A stretch of 64,000 nt of DNA from Aequorivita aurantiaca (GCF_030410135.1 NZ_JAUGQQ010000001.1:124001-188000), one strand, 5' to 3'. Shown: positions 15,703-25,687, counted from the first letter of the stretch. A program made the numbers and translations. The notes: a model not told the origin generated them from the letters alone.

Positions 15703-17982
15703 CTAACCTTTTATAAGCTTTATAGTTCTACTGTAGTTGTTGGAGGATAGTTTACAGAAGTAAATTCCCGGTGCCTGTTGCGATAAATTTAAATTGAAAC
15801 TGTTTTTGCCAATTGAAATTTCATCTACTTTAAAAGCTTTCACACTTCTTCCCAAAATATCAAATACCTCAACGGAAACTGGGTTTGCAACTTCGGCGTA
15901 AAACAGCACGGTAGTGGATTCCTTAAAAGGATTGGGATAGCTCAGGCCATCCATATTTGAATCAAAAACCAAATCGCTTACGCTGAGGGTTCTTTCCAAA
16001 GTTCTATCAATGCAATCAAAACCATCAATGCCATTAGGGTTATAAATGCTGAAGCCTTCGCTTTGGGTAAGTGTCCAAATATTTCCGAAGGAATCCACTG
16101 CTATATCCTCCACCTGTTTATGGGCGAGCGGGGAACTTCCATCCATAAAGGTAGTAAAGGTGTTGCCCGTGCCATCAAAATAAGAGAAGCCTCCGTAATA
16201 GGGAAAATTGAAAGTGTTGTGGGCACTTATATAAATATTATTGGCGGTATCAAAATCTATTGCAGTTACATAATTGGCCGCAATGTTGCTGTTGCTTTCG
16301 TTCCAATTGGTCCAGGTGGTGCCGTCAAATCTATATAAACCTGAGGTGGAGCTTCCCAGCCACATATTATCATTGGCATCAAATTTTATACAGTTCACGT
16401 GCTCAATCCCCTGTGGTGCCAAATCTATCGCAGTCCAGGTTCCATTGTCATAAACATCCAAACCTTGGTAATGGCCCACATACATTTTTCCATCGGGGCC
16501 GCGACCCAAAGCGGTGGCATTGCCCGTTAAGCCATTGCCATTGGCCCATCGCGTCCAGGAATTTGCGGTTTTATCATACATAAACACACTGCCATTATAA
16601 ATCCTTATAAAAACTTTGTCGGTGGAAGTTGCCACTACTTCTTCCGCAGACTGAAAACTTGGGTGCGAATTTTCTATATGCCAAATGATCCACGAGGCAT
16701 AATCCTTATAATTGCCATCGGGGATTTGGATTGCGTACCCCGAAGTGCCATCATATGTAAACCAAATATCGCCGTCGGCATCTTCGGTTATTGAAGTTCC
16801 AATAGTAGTTTGATATAACGGTTGGGGATTGGGAAATAAACCTCCATTATCTGGACCATAAACCTCCCAATTTGGGCAATCAAAAACCTGGATGCCGCCG
16901 TTGCCATTGGCAAACCACCGTCGGCCTTGGCTATCAATAAATATATCATCATTAAAATTAGTAGGCAGTCCGGTATTGTTTTGGGTATAACGAATCCAGC
17001 CTGTGCCGTCGTTCTTGGCAACCACACCATAGCCAGAGATCCAATAAGTACCGTTGGCATCTATGTAAGAATCATAAATATTTAAACTCATATATTCCGA
17101 AGTCCATGTGCTGCCATCAAATAGCAATACCCGAGAACCATTACCTTCCGCAATAATCACCTGATCGCCGTGAAGCGCCAAGGAGCGCGCTTGTACCCCG
17201 GAAATAGGCCAATCACTCTCATTAATCTGCGTCCAAGCGCTACCGTCAAAAATATCTACCGCATTGCCTACCAAAGCCCAAACCCTGTTTTGGTTATCTA
17301 TGGCCACTTCCCACACATTATCGTCGGAAAGACCGCTATTGGCACTGGTATAATGTTGCCAATTGGTACCGTCAAAAGAAATTAACCCAATATCGAAAGC
17401 AATCCATTTCACATCATTGGCATCAACAGCAATATCCCTCAATTCAGCGCCCGCTGGCAGGCCCGAAGTGTTGGATGTGAAATAATTCCAAACAGTTCCG
17501 TCAAAATAGCCTACGCCTCCCAAAGATGGATCGCTGTTGGTGTTCACGGTCCAGACACTATTGCCGGCACCTATTGCAACACTTTCAACAACCGGAGTTA
17601 AAAAAGGAGTATTGCTCATGTTATAGTGGGTCCATATAAGGCCATCGCCGGAAGTAGTGATGCCCGCCTCGGAGCCCACCCAAATAATACCTGTGCTGTC
17701 AAAAGCGATGTCGTAAATCAACCCGTTGGGCAAATATTCTTCCGAATACGTGGACCAATTGGTGTAAATGGTGTCTGTGGCAATGCGCACGAGGCTTCCC
17801 TCAGATGAAGATTCATAGCCACCGGTCCAAATGTTGCCAAAGGCATCACCTTGTACGACATAATGAAGGGACCCACCAATGCCGGTATTTTCCCTGCGCA
17901 GATACTCCCAATTGGGGTCCTGAGCGAAGATTTGTAAAGTACAGGAGAGTAAAATTAGACTGAGAAGTAGTTTTGTTTTCAT
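15703..17982 (-). CDS. Secreted beta-propeller protein with T9SS type A sorting domain
   Basis: A 759-residue exported protein: signal peptide (LLLSLILLSCTLQIFAQ), then at least a dozen repeated propeller strands of the two-component-regulator/Reg_prop kind (GNIWTGGYES, GIIWVGSEAG, NRVWALVGN, GRRWFANGNG, NNMWLGSSTSGLYRFDG, GNIWTLTQSEG), and a C-terminal type A sorting domain of about 80 residues (YPNPFKESTTVLFY, VEVFDILGRSV, PGIYFCKLSSN, ending TIKLIKG). It should therefore cross the outer membrane by the type IX system. There is no histidine-kinase part. The ATG at 17982 is preferred over an in-frame TTG at 18006 because it starts the signal peptide directly. Confidence 0.88.
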   Translation of the reverse strand: MKTKLLLSLILLSCTLQIFAQDPNWEYLRRENTGIGGSLHYVVQGDAFGNIWTGGYESSSEGSLVRIATDTIYTNWSTYSEEYLPNGLIYDIAFDSTGIIWVGSEAGITTSGDGLIWTHYNMSNTPFLTPVVESVAIGAGNSVWTVNTNSDPSLGGVGYFDGTVWNYFTSNTSGLPAGAELRDIAVDANDVKWIAFDIGLISFDGTNWQHYTSANSGLSDDNVWEVAIDNQNRVWALVGNAVDIFDGSAWTQINESDWPISGVQARSLALHGDQVIIAEGNGSRVLLFDGSTWTSEYMSLNIYDSYIDANGTYWISGYGVVAKNDGTGWIRYTQNNTGLPTNFNDDIFIDSQGRRWFANGNGGIQVFDCPNWEVYGPDNGGLFPNPQPLYQTTIGTSITEDADGDIWFTYDGTSGYAIQIPDGNYKDYASWIIWHIENSHPSFQSAEEVVATSTDKVFIRIYNGSVFMYDKTANSWTRWANGNGLTGNATALGRGPDGKMYVGHYQGLDVYDNGTWTAIDLAPQGIEHVNCIKFDANDNMWLGSSTSGLYRFDGTTWTNWNESNSNIAANYVTAIDFDTANNIYISAHNTFNFPYYGGFSYFDGTGNTFTTFMDGSSPLAHKQVEDIAVDSFGNIWTLTQSEGFSIYNPNGIDGFDCIDRTLERTLSVSDLVFDSNMDGLSYPNPFKESTTVLFYAEVANPVSVEVFDILGRSVKAFKVDEISIGKNSFNLNLSQQAPGIYFCKLSSNNYSRTIKLIKG

Positions 17983-18135
17983 AGTAAATCTTTTTAAGAA
18001 CAACAATCGGTGTATAGAAAACCCTATCTAATTTACCAATTTTTTATTTCACTATAAGTTCGTTATGTGTCTAATTTTGCGCTCAATTAAATTCATTTTA
18101 TTCGTTACGGATACTTATTCTAATTTGGAAATAAG

Positions 18136-18143
18136 TAATTTTG
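18136..18143 (+). promoter_or_regulatory. Possible -7 promoter element for the aminopeptidase gene
   Basis: TAATTTTG matches TAnnTTTG about 105 bases upstream of the ATG at 18247. No -33 partner is seen, and such motifs are frequent in AT-rich DNA. Confidence 0.3.
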
Positions 18144-18246
18144 GGGAAATTCAGAATAGAATGAAATGAAATTGGCCATCCAGAATTCTTTTGGAAAGTT
18201 CTGTGGCGAAATTCCATTTTACAATTAAATCAAATAAATACCACAA

Positions 18247-19539
18247 ATGAAATACGATCAAATAAACAGCAAACTCTTTATAAAAAACCGCAAAAACTTT
18301 ATGGCACAGATGAAGCCGAAAAGTGTTGCGGTCTTTAACAGCAATGATATCTATCCCATTAGCGCCGATAGCACAATGCCCTTTCAGCAGGCTCGTGATA
18401 TTTTCTATTTAAGTGGGGCCGATCAAGAAGAGACCATTTTGGTGCTTTTCCCAGATGCGCCAAATAAGGAGCATCGCGAAATGCTCTTTGTACGCGAAAC
18501 CAATGATCACATTGCCGTGTGGGAAGGCGAAAAGCTAACCAAAGAAAAAGCCACCGAAGTGAGCGGGATAAAATCCATTTTCTGGCTGAAGGAATTCGAC
18601 AAGATTTTTTTTGAGGTAATGACACAGGCCGAACGCATTTATTTCAACACCAACGAGCATTACCGCCAAAGTGTGGAAACGGAAACCCGTGAGGATCGTT
18701 TCATTAAAACCACTAAAGAAAAATTTCCCGCACACAGTTGGGAGCGCAGTAACCCTATTTTGCAACGCTTGCGTTCCGTAAAGGATAAAATTGAAATAGA
18801 TTTAATTCAAACTGCCTGCGATATTACAGAGAAAGGTTTTAGAAGAATTCTGGATTTCGTAAAACCCGGAGTATGGGAATACGAAATTGAAGCTGAATTT
18901 ATGCACGAATTCCTAAGAAACCGTTCGCGCGGATTTGCATATACCCCAATTGTAGGTAGCGGCAACAATGCCAACGTACTTCACTATATTGTGAACAACC
19001 AACAATGCAAAAAAGGCGATCTTTTGCTTTTGGATGTAGGTGCGGAATATGCAAATTATTCAAGCGATATGACTCGAACCATTCCCGTTAGCGGAAAATT
19101 CAGCAAACGCCAGCGCGAAGTGTATAATGCAGTAAAGAAGGTAAAAGATGATGCTACAAAAATGCTGGTTCCCGGAAATTACTGGAAAGAATATCACGAA
19201 GAAGTGGGCAATTTAATGACAAAAGCTCTTCTTGATTTAAAACTTTTGGACAAAGCAGATGTAAAAAACCAAGACCCAAATTGGCCAGCATATAAAAAAT
19301 ATTTTATGCACGGCACCAGCCATCACATGGGGTTAGATACGCACGATTACGGAATTCTTTGGGAAAAGATGACCGAAAATATGGTATTCACGGTTGAACC
19401 TGGAATCTATATTCCGGCTGAAGGTTTCGGTGTGCGTTTGGAAGACGATGTTGTAATTCAGAAAAAAGGGGAGCCATTTAATTTAATGCGAAATATTCCT
19501 ATTGAGGCGGAGGAAATCGAGGAAATAATGAATAAATAG
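18247..19539 (+). CDS. pepP: Xaa-Pro aminopeptidase (aminopeptidase P, M24B)
   Basis: Metallopeptidase that releases N-terminal residues preceding proline. The 430-residue product has an N-terminal aminopeptidase-P domain (about 5-160) and a pita-bread catalytic domain (about 175-425). All five metal ligands of the family are visible: Asp 263 and Asp 274 (LLDVGAEY and SSDMTRT), His 359 (GTSHHMGLD), Glu 384 (TVEPGIY) and Glu 399 (VRLEDDVV). It lacks a signal peptide and is cytoplasmic. The gene is followed after 75 bases by a hydrolase gene on the same strand. Confidence 0.93.
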   Translation: MKYDQINSKLFIKNRKNFMAQMKPKSVAVFNSNDIYPISADSTMPFQQARDIFYLSGADQEETILVLFPDAPNKEHREMLFVRETNDHIAVWEGEKLTKEKATEVSGIKSIFWLKEFDKIFFEVMTQAERIYFNTNEHYRQSVETETREDRFIKTTKEKFPAHSWERSNPILQRLRSVKDKIEIDLIQTACDITEKGFRRILDFVKPGVWEYEIEAEFMHEFLRNRSRGFAYTPIVGSGNNANVLHYIVNNQQCKKGDLLLLDVGAEYANYSSDMTRTIPVSGKFSKRQREVYNAVKKVKDDATKMLVPGNYWKEYHEEVGNLMTKALLDLKLLDKADVKNQDPNWPAYKKYFMHGTSHHMGLDTHDYGILWEKMTENMVFTVEPGIYIPAEGFGVRLEDDVVIQKKGEPFNLMRNIPIEAEEIEEIMNK

Positions 19540-19614
19540 AATTAAGAGCCAAGAACCACAACATTTAGAATTAACCTTTCAAGTTTGAGAAATCTGCCAG
19601 GTCTTTAACTAGTA

Positions 19615-20385
19615 ATGACATTTCCATATAAAAATTCAGCAATATTTTATGAAACTTTTGGAACGGGTTCGGCGATCGTCCTTTTGCACGGATTTTTGGA
19701 AAGTTCCACTATGTGGAAACCTTTGATTCCGCAGTTATCCGAGAAAAATTTTGTAATCACTTTAGATTTTCCGGGTCACGGAAAGAGCGGGATTTTATCC
19801 GAAACCCATTCCATGGAATTGATGGCGGAAGTTGTGGAGACAATACTTCAACATTTGCAAATTTCCTCAGCAACTTTTATCGGCCACTCGATGGGCGGTT
19901 ATGTTACCCTGGCCTACGCCGAATTGTTTTCTGAAAAAGTTGAAAAAATAATTCTGTTAAACTCCACTCCCGCCGCCGATTCAGAAGAGAGAAAGGAAAA
20001 CCGCAACCGCTCCATTGATATTGTGGGCAAGGTTCCGGAAGCGTATATCAGCATGGCAATCGGGAATCTGTTCTCGGAAAGCAGTCGGGAAAAATTTGTT
20101 TTGGAAATAGAGGCATTAAAACAGGAAGCCTTTTTATTTCCCGTGGACGGAATTCTGGCAGCCATAAAAGGTATGCGCGATCGAAGGGATAGAACCGAAG
20201 TGTTGAGGAATTTTAAAAAGGAAAAATATATGATCTTGGCGGAAGAAGATCCTATTTTGCCCGTTTCGGAAGCGGTTAAATTGGCGGAGTACTGTGGGTG
20301 TATCGTAAAAAGAATTGACGGCGGCCACATGAGTTTGATTGAAAATGTTGGAGCAGTTAAAGATTATCTACTTTTTATCGGTTAA
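19615..20385 (+). CDS. Alpha/beta-hydrolase fold protein
   Basis: A 256-residue cytoplasmic hydrolase. The alpha/beta-hydrolase pattern is complete: oxyanion-hole segment VLLHGFLESS, nucleophile elbow GHSMGGYV (Ser), acid AEEDPILPVS (Asp) and catalytic His in DGGHMSLIEN. The DFPGHGKS segment after strand 4 is typical of the MhpC/BioH-like branch. Substrate is not predictable; an esterase or C-C hydrolase is possible. The neighbouring aminopeptidase gene may be co-transcribed. Confidence 0.88.
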   Translation: MTFPYKNSAIFYETFGTGSAIVLLHGFLESSTMWKPLIPQLSEKNFVITLDFPGHGKSGILSETHSMELMAEVVETILQHLQISSATFIGHSMGGYVTLAYAELFSEKVEKIILLNSTPAADSEERKENRNRSIDIVGKVPEAYISMAIGNLFSESSREKFVLEIEALKQEAFLFPVDGILAAIKGMRDRRDRTEVLRNFKKEKYMILAEEDPILPVSEAVKLAEYCGCIVKRIDGGHMSLIENVGAVKDYLLFIG

Positions 20386-20448
20386 TATTTGCACTTTACC
20401 CAATTATTTGTTAATATTGGTTAACCAACCCAATTAATTTTAACACAG

Positions 20449-20694
20449 ATGGATAAAGTTATGCCCCAAAACAGACCTCCAATCCTAAGCCTTATTTGCA
20501 CCGCCTTTGGCCACGACTACATCGTTACCCGAAAAATCACGGACCATATTAGTGAATATAAATGTGCGTGTTGCGGAAAGGAAGTTTCCAACAGCTATTC
20601 CGGAAAGTTTGAATTGCTCACCCGTAAGCAACGCGAAATAAACGAGTGTCTATCCTTGTTTTTTATTAAAAAGAACAGACTATCCGTTCACTAA
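20449..20694 (+). CDS. Small conserved Cys-containing protein of unknown function
   Basis: An 81-residue basic protein with a CACC motif (YKCACCGKEVSN) plus an earlier Cys (LICTAFGHDYI), which could form a small zinc-binding site. The pattern resembles short flavobacterial proteins annotated as hypothetical. It is followed by a good terminator, supporting that it is expressed. No function can be assigned. Confidence 0.65.
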   Translation: MDKVMPQNRPPILSLICTAFGHDYIVTRKITDHISEYKCACCGKEVSNSYSGKFELLTRKQREINECLSLFFIKKNRLSVH

Positions 20695-20708
20695 AAAGGA
20701 TCTATTCT

Positions 20709-20757
20709 ATAAGTTTCTTCCCTTATAATTAAGGGTGAAGCTTATTTTTTTCTTTTT
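20709..20757 (+). terminator. Terminator after the small Cys-containing gene
   Basis: ATAAGTTTCTTCCCTTA (from 20709) pairs, with one or two mismatches, with TAAGGGTGAAGCTTAT (ending about 20745), followed by a T-rich tract. It also lies between this gene and the convergent thiL. Confidence 0.7.
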
Positions 20758-20765
20758 AAAAAAAT

Positions 20766-21821
20766 TTACTCCTCATTCTTCAACGCATTCCAGCCTCGGG
20801 CTACCATGGGTATTTTTGTTCCCCCACGGGTAATTAAGTGTATGCCTTCCTTTTCATTTGTAATATGACCAATTACGGTTAAGTGAGGATTGGCTTTGAT
20901 TTTTGGATAATCGTCCGTACTGATCGTGAAAAGCAGCTCATAATCTTCCCCTCCGCTTAAGGCTATCGTGGTACTGTCCAAATTAAATTCTTCACACGCG
21001 GAAATAACCTGCGGATCGAGCGGTATTTTTTCCTCATATAAACTGCAGCCAACCTTTGAATTTTTACAGATATGAATTATTTCCGAAGAAAGTCCGTCGC
21101 TAATGTCGATCATCGCAGTAGATTTTACTTCTAGCTCAGCCAATAATCTTGAAATATCCTTTCGCGCTTCCGGTTTTAATTGCCGTTCCACCAAATAGGA
21201 ATACGGCTCTAAATCTGGCTGTGAATTGGGGTTCACCTTGAATACTTCCTTTTCCCGTTCCAAAACCTGCAGCCCCATATATGCCGCGCCCAAATCGCCG
21301 GTCACGACCAATAAATCATTTTCCTTGGCGCCACTTCTGTATACGGCTTCTCCCTTGTTCACTCTTCCAACCGCGGTAACGCTTATCAACAACCCAGTGG
21401 TTGAGGAGGTAGTGTCTCCCCCAATCAAATCGACCTTATAGATTTCAGCGGCAGCACGAATTCCCTCATACAGCTCTTCCAAAGCTTCCACGGGAAATCT
21501 GTTCGAAACCGCAATGGACACTGTAATTTGCGTAGGCTCGGCGCTCATAGCATAAACATCCGAAAGATTTACGATTATTGACTTATAGCCCAAATGCTTT
21601 AGCGGCATATAGCTTAAATCGAAATGGACGCCTTCCAAGAGAAAGTCGGTAGTAATAACAAGTTCCTGATTGGAATCGCAGGAAATTACCGCGGCATCGT
21701 CGCCAATGCCTTTGATGGTAGAGTTCTGTTTTATTTTGAAATTTTTGGTGAGGTGGTCAATGAGGCCGAACTCACCCATACTTCCAATACTTGTAGTGGA
21801 ATCATTTTTGTTTTCGAACAT
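20766..21821 (-). CDS. thiL: Thiamine-monophosphate kinase
   Basis: Phosphorylates thiamine phosphate to thiamine diphosphate with ATP, the last step of vitamin B1 cofactor synthesis. The 351-residue protein has PurM/ThiL-type features: GEFGLIDHLT near the N terminus, GIGDDAAVI (metal/ATP), DLIGGDTTSSTTGLLISV, a DISDGLSSEI segment and the C-terminal SGGEDYELLFT. It stands alone, convergent with the small Cys gene and divergent from the secreted-protein operon. Confidence 0.95.
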   Translation of the reverse strand: MFENKNDSTTSIGSMGEFGLIDHLTKNFKIKQNSTIKGIGDDAAVISCDSNQELVITTDFLLEGVHFDLSYMPLKHLGYKSIIVNLSDVYAMSAEPTQITVSIAVSNRFPVEALEELYEGIRAAAEIYKVDLIGGDTTSSTTGLLISVTAVGRVNKGEAVYRSGAKENDLLVVTGDLGAAYMGLQVLEREKEVFKVNPNSQPDLEPYSYLVERQLKPEARKDISRLLAELEVKSTAMIDISDGLSSEIIHICKNSKVGCSLYEEKIPLDPQVISACEEFNLDSTTIALSGGEDYELLFTISTDDYPKIKANPHLTVIGHITNEKEGIHLITRGGTKIPMVARGWNALKNEE

Positions 21822-21942
21822 GAATTTATTGCTTGTAGATTGGTTGGCAAATTTACAGCTTCACTTGGACATACCGAAACGTACCTTTTCAAAACTACGC
21901 TCATAAATTACAGGGAAGCACACTAATATTTAACCTTTTACG

Positions 21943-21975
21943 TTTGTTTCTTAAGTTGTAAAATAGTTACATTTG
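21943..21975 (+). promoter_or_regulatory. Promoter of the MbnP/MbnH operon
   Basis: TTTG (21943-21946) and TACATTTG (21968-21975) are separated by 21 bases and lie 28 bases upstream of the first gene's ATG, fitting the Bacteroidota promoter form. Confidence 0.6.
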
Positions 21976-22003
21976 GCATCCTTTTAACATAATTCACTTC
22001 GCA

Positions 22004-23413
22004 ATGAAAAGATTTTTACCTCTAGTTACTTTATTTATTAGTTCTTTCGTTTTCGCCCAAACACCCTGTATTAATGGTACGGCAGGGCAATATCCCTGTG
22101 AAGGGTTGGACCTTATGTCGCGTATCACATTAAACACCTTTGGCTCTGATAGAGGGAATGACTCTTGGGGCTGGACAGATCCGCAGGATGGCAAAGAATA
22201 TGCTATTATGGGGTTGGGCAACGGAACCGCATTTGTTGATATTACTGACCCCGTAAACCCAATTTATCTTGGCAAACTACCTACCCATACCGATTCCAGT
22301 ACGTGGAGAGACATTAAAGTTTATAACAATTATGCCTTTATTGTAAGTGAGGCCAGTGGTCACGGAATGCAAGTTTTCGACCTAACGCGTTTGCGATCTG
22401 TTAGCAACGCCCCCGAAACGTTCACCGAAGATGCGCATTACAATGGCTTTGGGCATTGCCATAATTTAGTAATCAATGAAGAAACAGGCTTTGCATATGC
22501 CGTAGGCACCAGTACCTTTGGCGGCGGGCCTCACTTTGTGAATATTCAAAATCCGTTAAGCCCTACGGCGGCTGGGGGCTTTGGCTCAGACAACTATTGC
22601 CATGACGCCCAAGTTGTAATTTATGATGGACCCGACGCGGACTACGCCGGTCGCGAAATATTTTTCGGTAGCAATGAGGATCGTGTATCCATTGTTGATG
22701 TAACCGACAAAAATAACCCCATCGGCATCTCCAACGGATTTTACGGAAGTATAGAATATACCCACCAAGGATGGCTTACCGAAGATAAGCGCTACTTTAT
22801 AATTGGTGACGAATTGGATGAATCAGCCTTCGGGTTTAACACACGAACCATCATTTTTGACGTAAGCGATCTTGACAATCCAGTGGTTCATTTTGAATAC
22901 GAAGCCGACCAGGAAGCAATCGACCATAACGGTTATGTGCTTGGGAATGACTTCTATCTTTCCAGCTACCGCGCTGGTCTAAGAATTCTTGACATAAGCG
23001 ATATTGAAAATGGAAACATGGCGGAAACTAAATATTTTGACACCTATCCTGGAAGCGATTCCGCTAATTTTGACGGTGCCTGGAGTGTTTATCCATTTTT
23101 CGCAAGCGGAAACATCGTGATCAGCGATATTAACAGAGGCTTGTTTATAGTTCGCGACGCTCTTTTAGGCTTAAACGAGGCTACTGTTTCAAGTTTTGCT
23201 TTGTATCCAAATCCTGCTAAAAATATAGTTACAGTTAGTTCTAAAATAGATCCTTTGGAAAAGATAGAAGTGTTTAATGTTCTTGGCCAAAAGGTGATGG
23301 ATTTGAATTTTGTCAATACCCTTTCAGAAAATATTGATATTTCCAAACTTCAAACGGGAATGTATGTACTAAAAATCAATGCTTCAACAACCAAACGTTT
23401 GTTAGTAGATTAA
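22004..23413 (+). CDS. Secreted LVIVD/choice-of-anchor-B beta-propeller protein with T9SS type A sorting domain
   Basis: A 469-residue exported protein with a signal peptide ending near FVFAQ, LVIVD-like propeller repeats (GTAFVDITDPVNPIYLG, MQVFDLTRLR, HFVNIQNPLSP, VSIVDVTDKNNP, TIIFDVSDLDNP, LRILDISDIENG), and a C-terminal type A sorting domain (about 395-469: LYPNPAKNIVTVSS, VFNVLGQKVMD, GMYVLKINASTTKRLLVD). The choice-of-anchor-B signature includes recurrent His-containing motifs (FGHCHNLVI, YCHDAQVV, YTHQGW, AIDHNGYV), which could be metal-binding, though this is unproven. It starts the four-gene operon with the propeller lipoprotein, MbnP and MbnH genes; the gap to the next gene is 19 bases. 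Confidence 0.85.
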   Translation: MKRFLPLVTLFISSFVFAQTPCINGTAGQYPCEGLDLMSRITLNTFGSDRGNDSWGWTDPQDGKEYAIMGLGNGTAFVDITDPVNPIYLGKLPTHTDSSTWRDIKVYNNYAFIVSEASGHGMQVFDLTRLRSVSNAPETFTEDAHYNGFGHCHNLVINEETGFAYAVGTSTFGGGPHFVNIQNPLSPTAAGGFGSDNYCHDAQVVIYDGPDADYAGREIFFGSNEDRVSIVDVTDKNNPIGISNGFYGSIEYTHQGWLTEDKRYFIIGDELDESAFGFNTRTIIFDVSDLDNPVVHFEYEADQEAIDHNGYVLGNDFYLSSYRAGLRILDISDIENGNMAETKYFDTYPGSDSANFDGAWSVYPFFASGNIVISDINRGLFIVRDALLGLNEATVSSFALYPNPAKNIVTVSSKIDPLEKIEVFNVLGQKVMDLNFVNTLSENIDISKLQTGMYVLKINASTTKRLLVD

Positions 23414-23432
23414 TATAAATAATTTATCCTGT

Positions 23433-24818
23433 ATGCAATTTTTAATGTCCCCAAAAACAAAGGTATTTTCACTCCTACTATCCTTCTCATTCCTTCTTTT
23501 TTCCTGTGGAAAAGATGATAGCCCAACACCAGAGGAAGAGGAAGAAGAAATTCTGGGCACTTTGGAAACGGTGAAAACGTATGGTGGAAGCGGGATAGAC
23601 GAAGCCATTTCAGTTGTGGAAGCGGCGGATGGCAATTATATGGTTTTCGGAACAACCCGAAGTATGGATGGAGACCTCGCCGGAAGAAGCGGCAATGACA
23701 GTGACTATTGGTTGCTCAAAGTTTCCAAGACAGGAGAAATAATTTGGAACAAAACCTATGGCGGCACCGATGATGAAAGCGCTTCACGAATTACTGCAAC
23801 AAATGATGGTGGTTACCTGCTAAGCGGCTACACTACCAGTAACGACGGCGATGTTTCAGGAAATGAAGGATTTCAGGATTATTGGATAGTGAAAATTAAT
23901 GCTTCCGGAAATATACAATGGGACAAAAATTTCGGCTTTGCCGGGAGTGACCAAGCATACAAAGCATTCCAAACTTCGGATGGCGGCTACTTTATTACCG
24001 GATTTTTCGACGTATCCGCCAGCGGTGGTGCCGGAAATGATGCCCACACCCAAACGGGGAACGAATTTCAACGAGGCACGCTCCATGGTGTTGGGGAGTT
24101 TTGGGGCATAAAGCTGGATGCAAACGGCTCCAAACAATGGAGGCGCTATTTTGGAGGCAGCAATAACGACAGAAGCTATGATGCCCACGAAACGGCTGAC
24201 GGAGGGTTTTTAATGACCGGCACCTCAGAGAGTATAGATTTCGATAAAACAGATCCCAAAGGAAGCTATGATTATTGGGTCGTAAGGCTCACTTCTACGG
24301 GAGAATTGGTTTGGACCAAATCCTTTGGTGGCGCAGAGATAGATAATTCATACGCCTCAATTATCGCAAACGATGGAAATTACATTATGGTGGGCGACTC
24401 GCGAAGCGCGGATCAAGATGTTACCGATCCCCGCGGAAATGCTGATGCCTGGCTGGTAAAATTTGATGACAATGGCAACAAAATATGGCAAAAATCCTTC
24501 GGCGGATCGCAGTTTGATACGGCCCACAGCATAGTCCAGCGCAACAATGGCGACTTTATCCTTTCTGGCCACAGCCGTAGTAATGACGGGGATTTACAAA
24601 GTAATAACGGCTATAACGATGCGTGGATATTTGTTGTTGATGCAAACGCGAATTTAAAATTTCAGAAAAGTGTTGGTGGCAGCGGCCTGGATTTTGTTTC
24701 CGAAGCAATCGAAACCTCCGACAATAAAATTATAGCCGTCGGCAATAGTGAAAGTAATGATCTGGATATTCCCACCAATAGGGGATCAAAGGATTTTTTG
24801 TTTATTAAAATAAAATAA
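23433..24818 (+). CDS. Seven-bladed beta-propeller lipoprotein
   Basis: A 461-residue lipoprotein (lipobox FLLFSC, Cys 25; acidic EEEEEE linker after it). The rest consists of seven repeats of about 50-70 residues, each starting with a TYGG/YFGG/SFGG-like strand and ending with a W-K-type strand (GEIIWNK, GNIQWDK, GSKQWRR, GELVWTK, GNKIWQK), which strongly suggests a single seven-bladed propeller. The ATG at 23433 is given, but ATG 23445 (MSPKTK) would start a more usual signal peptide. It is probably on the outer surface, although lipoprotein export signals cannot be read from sequence alone. Function is unknown; operon context links it to MbnP/MbnH. Confidence 0.82.
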   Translation: MQFLMSPKTKVFSLLLSFSFLLFSCGKDDSPTPEEEEEEILGTLETVKTYGGSGIDEAISVVEAADGNYMVFGTTRSMDGDLAGRSGNDSDYWLLKVSKTGEIIWNKTYGGTDDESASRITATNDGGYLLSGYTTSNDGDVSGNEGFQDYWIVKINASGNIQWDKNFGFAGSDQAYKAFQTSDGGYFITGFFDVSASGGAGNDAHTQTGNEFQRGTLHGVGEFWGIKLDANGSKQWRRYFGGSNNDRSYDAHETADGGFLMTGTSESIDFDKTDPKGSYDYWVVRLTSTGELVWTKSFGGAEIDNSYASIIANDGNYIMVGDSRSADQDVTDPRGNADAWLVKFDDNGNKIWQKSFGGSQFDTAHSIVQRNNGDFILSGHSRSNDGDLQSNNGYNDAWIFVVDANANLKFQKSVGGSGLDFVSEAIETSDNKIIAVGNSESNDLDIPTNRGSKDFLFIKIK

Positions 24819-24840
24819 AAATTTAACCCCCTTAATTTAT

Positions 24841-25677
24841 ATGAAAAAATTAGCTCTATTGTTTGCTATGGCAGTGATCATAATTTCCTGCGGCAATGAT
24901 GATGATGCGCAACCAGAAGTTCTGGGCTGTACGGATGCAACCTCCATTAATTATAATCCATCGGCCACAATAGATGATGGATCATGCGTTTACAATAAAA
25001 ACATCACCTTTAATTTCAGCCAAAATTGGGATGGCCAATCCGTGAGCGTGGCAGATTTTAACAATACTTTATATACCAATGAATTCGGAAACAAATTGAA
25101 TATTTCCAAACTACGGTATTTAATTTCCAGAATTTCTCTTAAAAGAGCTGACGGCACCACCGTTGACTTTGAAGAATATAACCTTATTGATGTTGAAGAT
25201 TCCACTACGGTATTTTTAGCGCCGGCAATGATGGCAACAACTGGGGACTATACTGGCATTTCTTTCATTTATGGTTTTAATGAAGAAGATAATATAAGTG
25301 GTGAATATCCGGATCTGAATGCTGCTAATTGGAATTGGCCCGATATGCTCGGAGGGGGTTATCACTTCCTGCAAATGGAAGGCAGCTATGATGATGTTAA
25401 TAATATGCCGCAACCCTATGCATACCATAACGGCACTGCCCGCGTGAGCGAAGGTGTTTTTGAACAAACTTACATTACCTTCAATTTCAATCAAAACTTC
25501 ACCATCACCGAAGATGCAAACATTGAAATTAAAATGAACATCGCAGAATGGTACAAAAATCCCTACACTTGGGATTTAAATGATCTCGATACCGATTTAA
25601 TGATGAATTACGAAGCGCAAATGCATATGTACGAAAATGGACCCACTGTTTTTAGCATAGGTTCAATTACGCAATAA
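24841..25677 (+). CDS. MbnP family copper-binding-type lipoprotein
   Basis: A 278-residue lipoprotein (lipobox IIISC, Cys 17) with a short GCTD...NYNPSATIDDGSC motif (about 29-49) common in Bacteroidota surface proteins, followed by the MbnP-like domain (ITFNFSQNWDGQ, LRYLISRISL, YGFNEE, LNAANWNWPDMLGGGYHFLQMEG, TITEDANIEIKMNIAEW). In methanotroph MbnP, a Trp is converted to kynurenine by the partner MbnH and the protein then binds Cu(I). Trp 164 and Trp 166 in the NWNWPDM segment are candidate sites here, but this is inference. The MbnH-like gene starts ten bases later, so the pair is conserved. Confidence 0.88.
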   Translation: MKKLALLFAMAVIIISCGNDDDAQPEVLGCTDATSINYNPSATIDDGSCVYNKNITFNFSQNWDGQSVSVADFNNTLYTNEFGNKLNISKLRYLISRISLKRADGTTVDFEEYNLIDVEDSTTVFLAPAMMATTGDYTGISFIYGFNEEDNISGEYPDLNAANWNWPDMLGGGYHFLQMEGSYDDVNNMPQPYAYHNGTARVSEGVFEQTYITFNFNQNFTITEDANIEIKMNIAEWYKNPYTWDLNDLDTDLMMNYEAQMHMYENGPTVFSIGSITQ

Positions 25678-25687
25678 CACCGCTATA

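Noticed and set aside
19914-20330. 138-codon minus-strand frame inside the alpha/beta-hydrolase gene
   Set aside because: Shadow of the hydrolase; catalytic residues are in the plus-strand frame.
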